From NCBI GenBank assembly GCA_025996835.1, contig BNTU01000108.1, positions 1 to 9,514 of the forward strand: a stretch of 9,514 nt of DNA, read 5' to 3'. Positions within the stretch are counted from its first letter, which is position 1. Each line of letters begins with the position of its first letter. Shown one piece after another: positions 8,057 to 9,514 of this stretch. The position numbers were made by a program, and so were the translations under genes. The notes beneath the pieces are model-generated. The model was not told the origin of the DNA, did not search any database, and worked only from the letters and a program-made list of their open reading frames with translations. This DNA is from Bacteroidia bacterium (lineage in GTDB: Bacteria > Bacteroidota > Bacteroidia > Bacteroidales > Azobacteroidaceae).

Positions 8057-8093
8057 AAATATCCCCACCTTGCTTCTTGAACTTACCCCCTTT
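8057..8093. other. Short spacer between convergent hsdR and polA
   Basis: These 37 bases separate the hsdR stop from the polA stop on the opposite strand. I see no stem-loop followed by a T-run on either strand, so no intrinsic terminator can be called. Transcripts of the two operons may run into one another or end by another mechanism. Confidence 0.7.
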
Positions 8094-9514
8094 TTAATGC
8101 GCCACCAGCCAATTATCCCCAACCCCACATTCGGCAATGAGCGGCACTTTCAGCTCAACAGCGTGCTCCATTTCATCAACCACAATCTTCTTGACGGTGT
8201 CCAATTCATCGACTAATACATTGAAATTCAACTCGTCGTGCACCTGCATAATCATTTGCGAGCGGATGTTTTCTTCCTTGAAACGCTTGTGGATGCGCAC
8301 CATTGCCACCTTGATGATGTCCGCCGCTGAGCCTTGTATGGGGGCGTTGATGGCGAAGCGTTCGGCATAGCCGCGCACCACCGAATTGGCGGAATGGATG
8401 TCGGGGAGGTTGCTTTTGCGGTGCAGGAGGGTTTCCACATAGCCTTTTTCGCGCGCCATTGCGATGCTTTTGTCCATGTATTCTTTGACTCCTGGAAATG
8501 TTGCGAAGTAGCCGTCAATCAAGTCTTTAGCCTCCGTGCGCGGGATGTTTAGTTGGGTGCTTAGCCCGAATGCGGAGATGCCGTATATGATGCCGAAATT
8601 TGCCGTTTTGGCTTTGCGGCGCATCTCCTTACTTACCTCATTGATAGGCACTTTGTAGATTTTTGCTGCCGTTGCCGCGTGGATGTCTTGCCCGTCGCGA
8701 AACGCCTCCAGCATATTGACATCTTCGCTCAGGTGTGCCATAATGCGCAATTCGATTTGCGAATAGTCGGCGGAGAGGAACACGCAGCCATCATCGGGGA
8801 TAAACGCCCGCCGGATTTCGCGCCCCTCGGCATCGCGCACGGGGATGTTTTGCATATTCGGATTGTTGGAACTGAGCCGCCCTGTGGAGGTGGTCGCCTG
8901 ATTGTAGGTGGTGTGAATTTTGCCGTCCTGCGGGCTAATCAACTGTGGCAGAGCGTCCACGTAGGTCGAAAGCAGTTTTTTGATTTTCCTAAATGCCAAG
9001 ATTTTGCTCACTGCGGGGTGCTTGTCGGTGAGTTTTTCCAGCACCTCCTCGCCGGTGGAATATTGCCCGCCGCCCTTCGTCTTTTTTGTTTTTTCGACCA
9101 ATTTCAGTTCGTCAAACAGCACTTCGCCCACCACTTTGGGCGAACTCACATTGAACGAATGCCCCACCAGACTGAAAATTTCCTCCTCAATATGCCGCAA
9201 ATGCTCGGTCAGCAGCACCGACGAATCTTTGAGTGCCAGCCCGTCCACACGCACGCCAACCGCCTCCATATCCGCCAAAACAGGCATCAGAGGCATCTCA
9301 ATATCGTAAAACAGGCTGTCTAACTGCTCGTTTTCCAACTGTTTTTCGAGCACATATTTCAATTTCAACGCTACATCCGCATCTTCTGCCGCATAATCAA
9401 CCAGAGCCTCCACCGGCATCTGCCTCATACTCAACTGATTAGCCCCCTTTTCGCCAATCAATTCCTCAATGTGAATGGTCTGATACTGCAAATAAGTTTC
9501 TGCCAAATAGTTGA
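8094..9514 (-). CDS. polA: DNA polymerase I, C-terminal half (partial)
   Basis: Housekeeping polymerase for repair and Okazaki fragment processing. The frame is open to the right edge, so the 5' half (5'-3' exonuclease and most of the 3'-5' exonuclease) is outside; 472 residues are visible. The TTG at 9504-9506 is an internal Leu codon, not a start. Visible parts begin with the end of the 3'-5' exonuclease domain, with the Exo III motif YAAED near window residues 40-44. The polymerase domain follows, with motif A DYSQIELR (8745-8768). Motif B RRKAKTANFGIIYG (about 8580-8621) has Arg, Lys, Phe and Tyr in the E. coli R754/K758/F762/Y766 spacing. Motif C QVHDE (around 8230-8246) carries the catalytic Asp-Glu. 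It ends at the usual 'GDNW' C-terminus. It is more G+C-rich than the restriction operon (60% in 8821-8880) and convergent with hsdR. The family wording (ADIIKVAMVRIH, RREIRRAFIPD-like) suits the Bacteroidales. Confidence 0.97.
   Translation of the reverse strand, partial: NYLAETYLQYQTIHIEELIGEKGANQLSMRQMPVEALVDYAAEDADVALKLKYVLEKQLENEQLDSLFYDIEMPLMPVLADMEAVGVRVDGLALKDSSVLLTEHLRHIEEEIFSLVGHSFNVSSPKVVGEVLFDELKLVEKTKKTKGGGQYSTGEEVLEKLTDKHPAVSKILAFRKIKKLLSTYVDALPQLISPQDGKIHTTYNQATTSTGRLSSNNPNMQNIPVRDAEGREIRRAFIPDDGCVFLSADYSQIELRIMAHLSEDVNMLEAFRDGQDIHAATAAKIYKVPINEVSKEMRRKAKTANFGIIYGISAFGLSTQLNIPRTEAKDLIDGYFATFPGVKEYMDKSIAMAREKGYVETLLHRKSNLPDIHSANSVVRGYAERFAINAPIQGSAADIIKVAMVRIHKRFKEENIRSQMIMQVHDELNFNVLVDELDTVKKIVVDEMEHAVELKVPLIAECGVGDNWLVAH

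Noticed and set aside
8057..8110. Bidirectional terminator between hsdR and polA
   Set aside because: Runs of C and T are present but no complementary stem could be paired by eye on either strand.
8679..9323. Plus-strand reading frame (214 codons) opposite polA
   Set aside because: Antisense to conserved polymerase motifs; a consequence of the G+C-rich codon use of polA.

Overview
The window looks like a chromosomal accessory (defence) locus in a member of the Bacteroidota, probably the Bacteroidales. Three things point there. The starts of the hsdM and fic genes lack Shine-Dalgarno sequences and sit in A/T-rich leaders. There is a good match to the Bacteroides-type promoter (TTTG, then TAnnTTTG). 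The PolA and HsdM proteins have wording I recognise from Bacteroidales homologues. This assignment rests on recognition, not on a database search.

Layout. (1) Positions 1-876, plus strand: the 3' end of a very A/T-rich gene that is open to the left edge. Its function is unknown, with a faint PIN-nuclease-like signature. (2) Positions 882-8056, plus strand: a compact, apparently intact type I restriction-modification operon in the order hsdM - fic - hsdS - hsdR. The junctions are 2 bp (hsdM/fic), about 17 bp of overlap (fic/hsdS) and a 4-bp ATGA overlap (hsdS/hsdR). (3) Positions 8057-8093: a 37-bp spacer between convergent genes. (4) Positions 8094-9514, minus strand: the C-terminal half of the housekeeping DNA polymerase I gene polA, which marks the right boundary of the accessory region.

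How it works together. HsdM and HsdS should form the m6A methyltransferase and HsdR adds the ATP-driven translocase and nuclease. The two target-recognition domains of HsdS set a bipartite DNA target. The unusual member is the Fic-family protein translated between hsdM and hsdS. It has a VbhA-antitoxin-like N-terminus, a variant Fic motif, a short repeat linker and a C-terminal winged helix. Its placement and tight spacing imply co-expression with the restriction system. Its substrate and its link to restriction cannot be read from sequence.

No tRNA, rRNA, CRISPR array, insertion sequence, integrase or attachment site was seen. There is no gene-free stretch longer than 37 bp.
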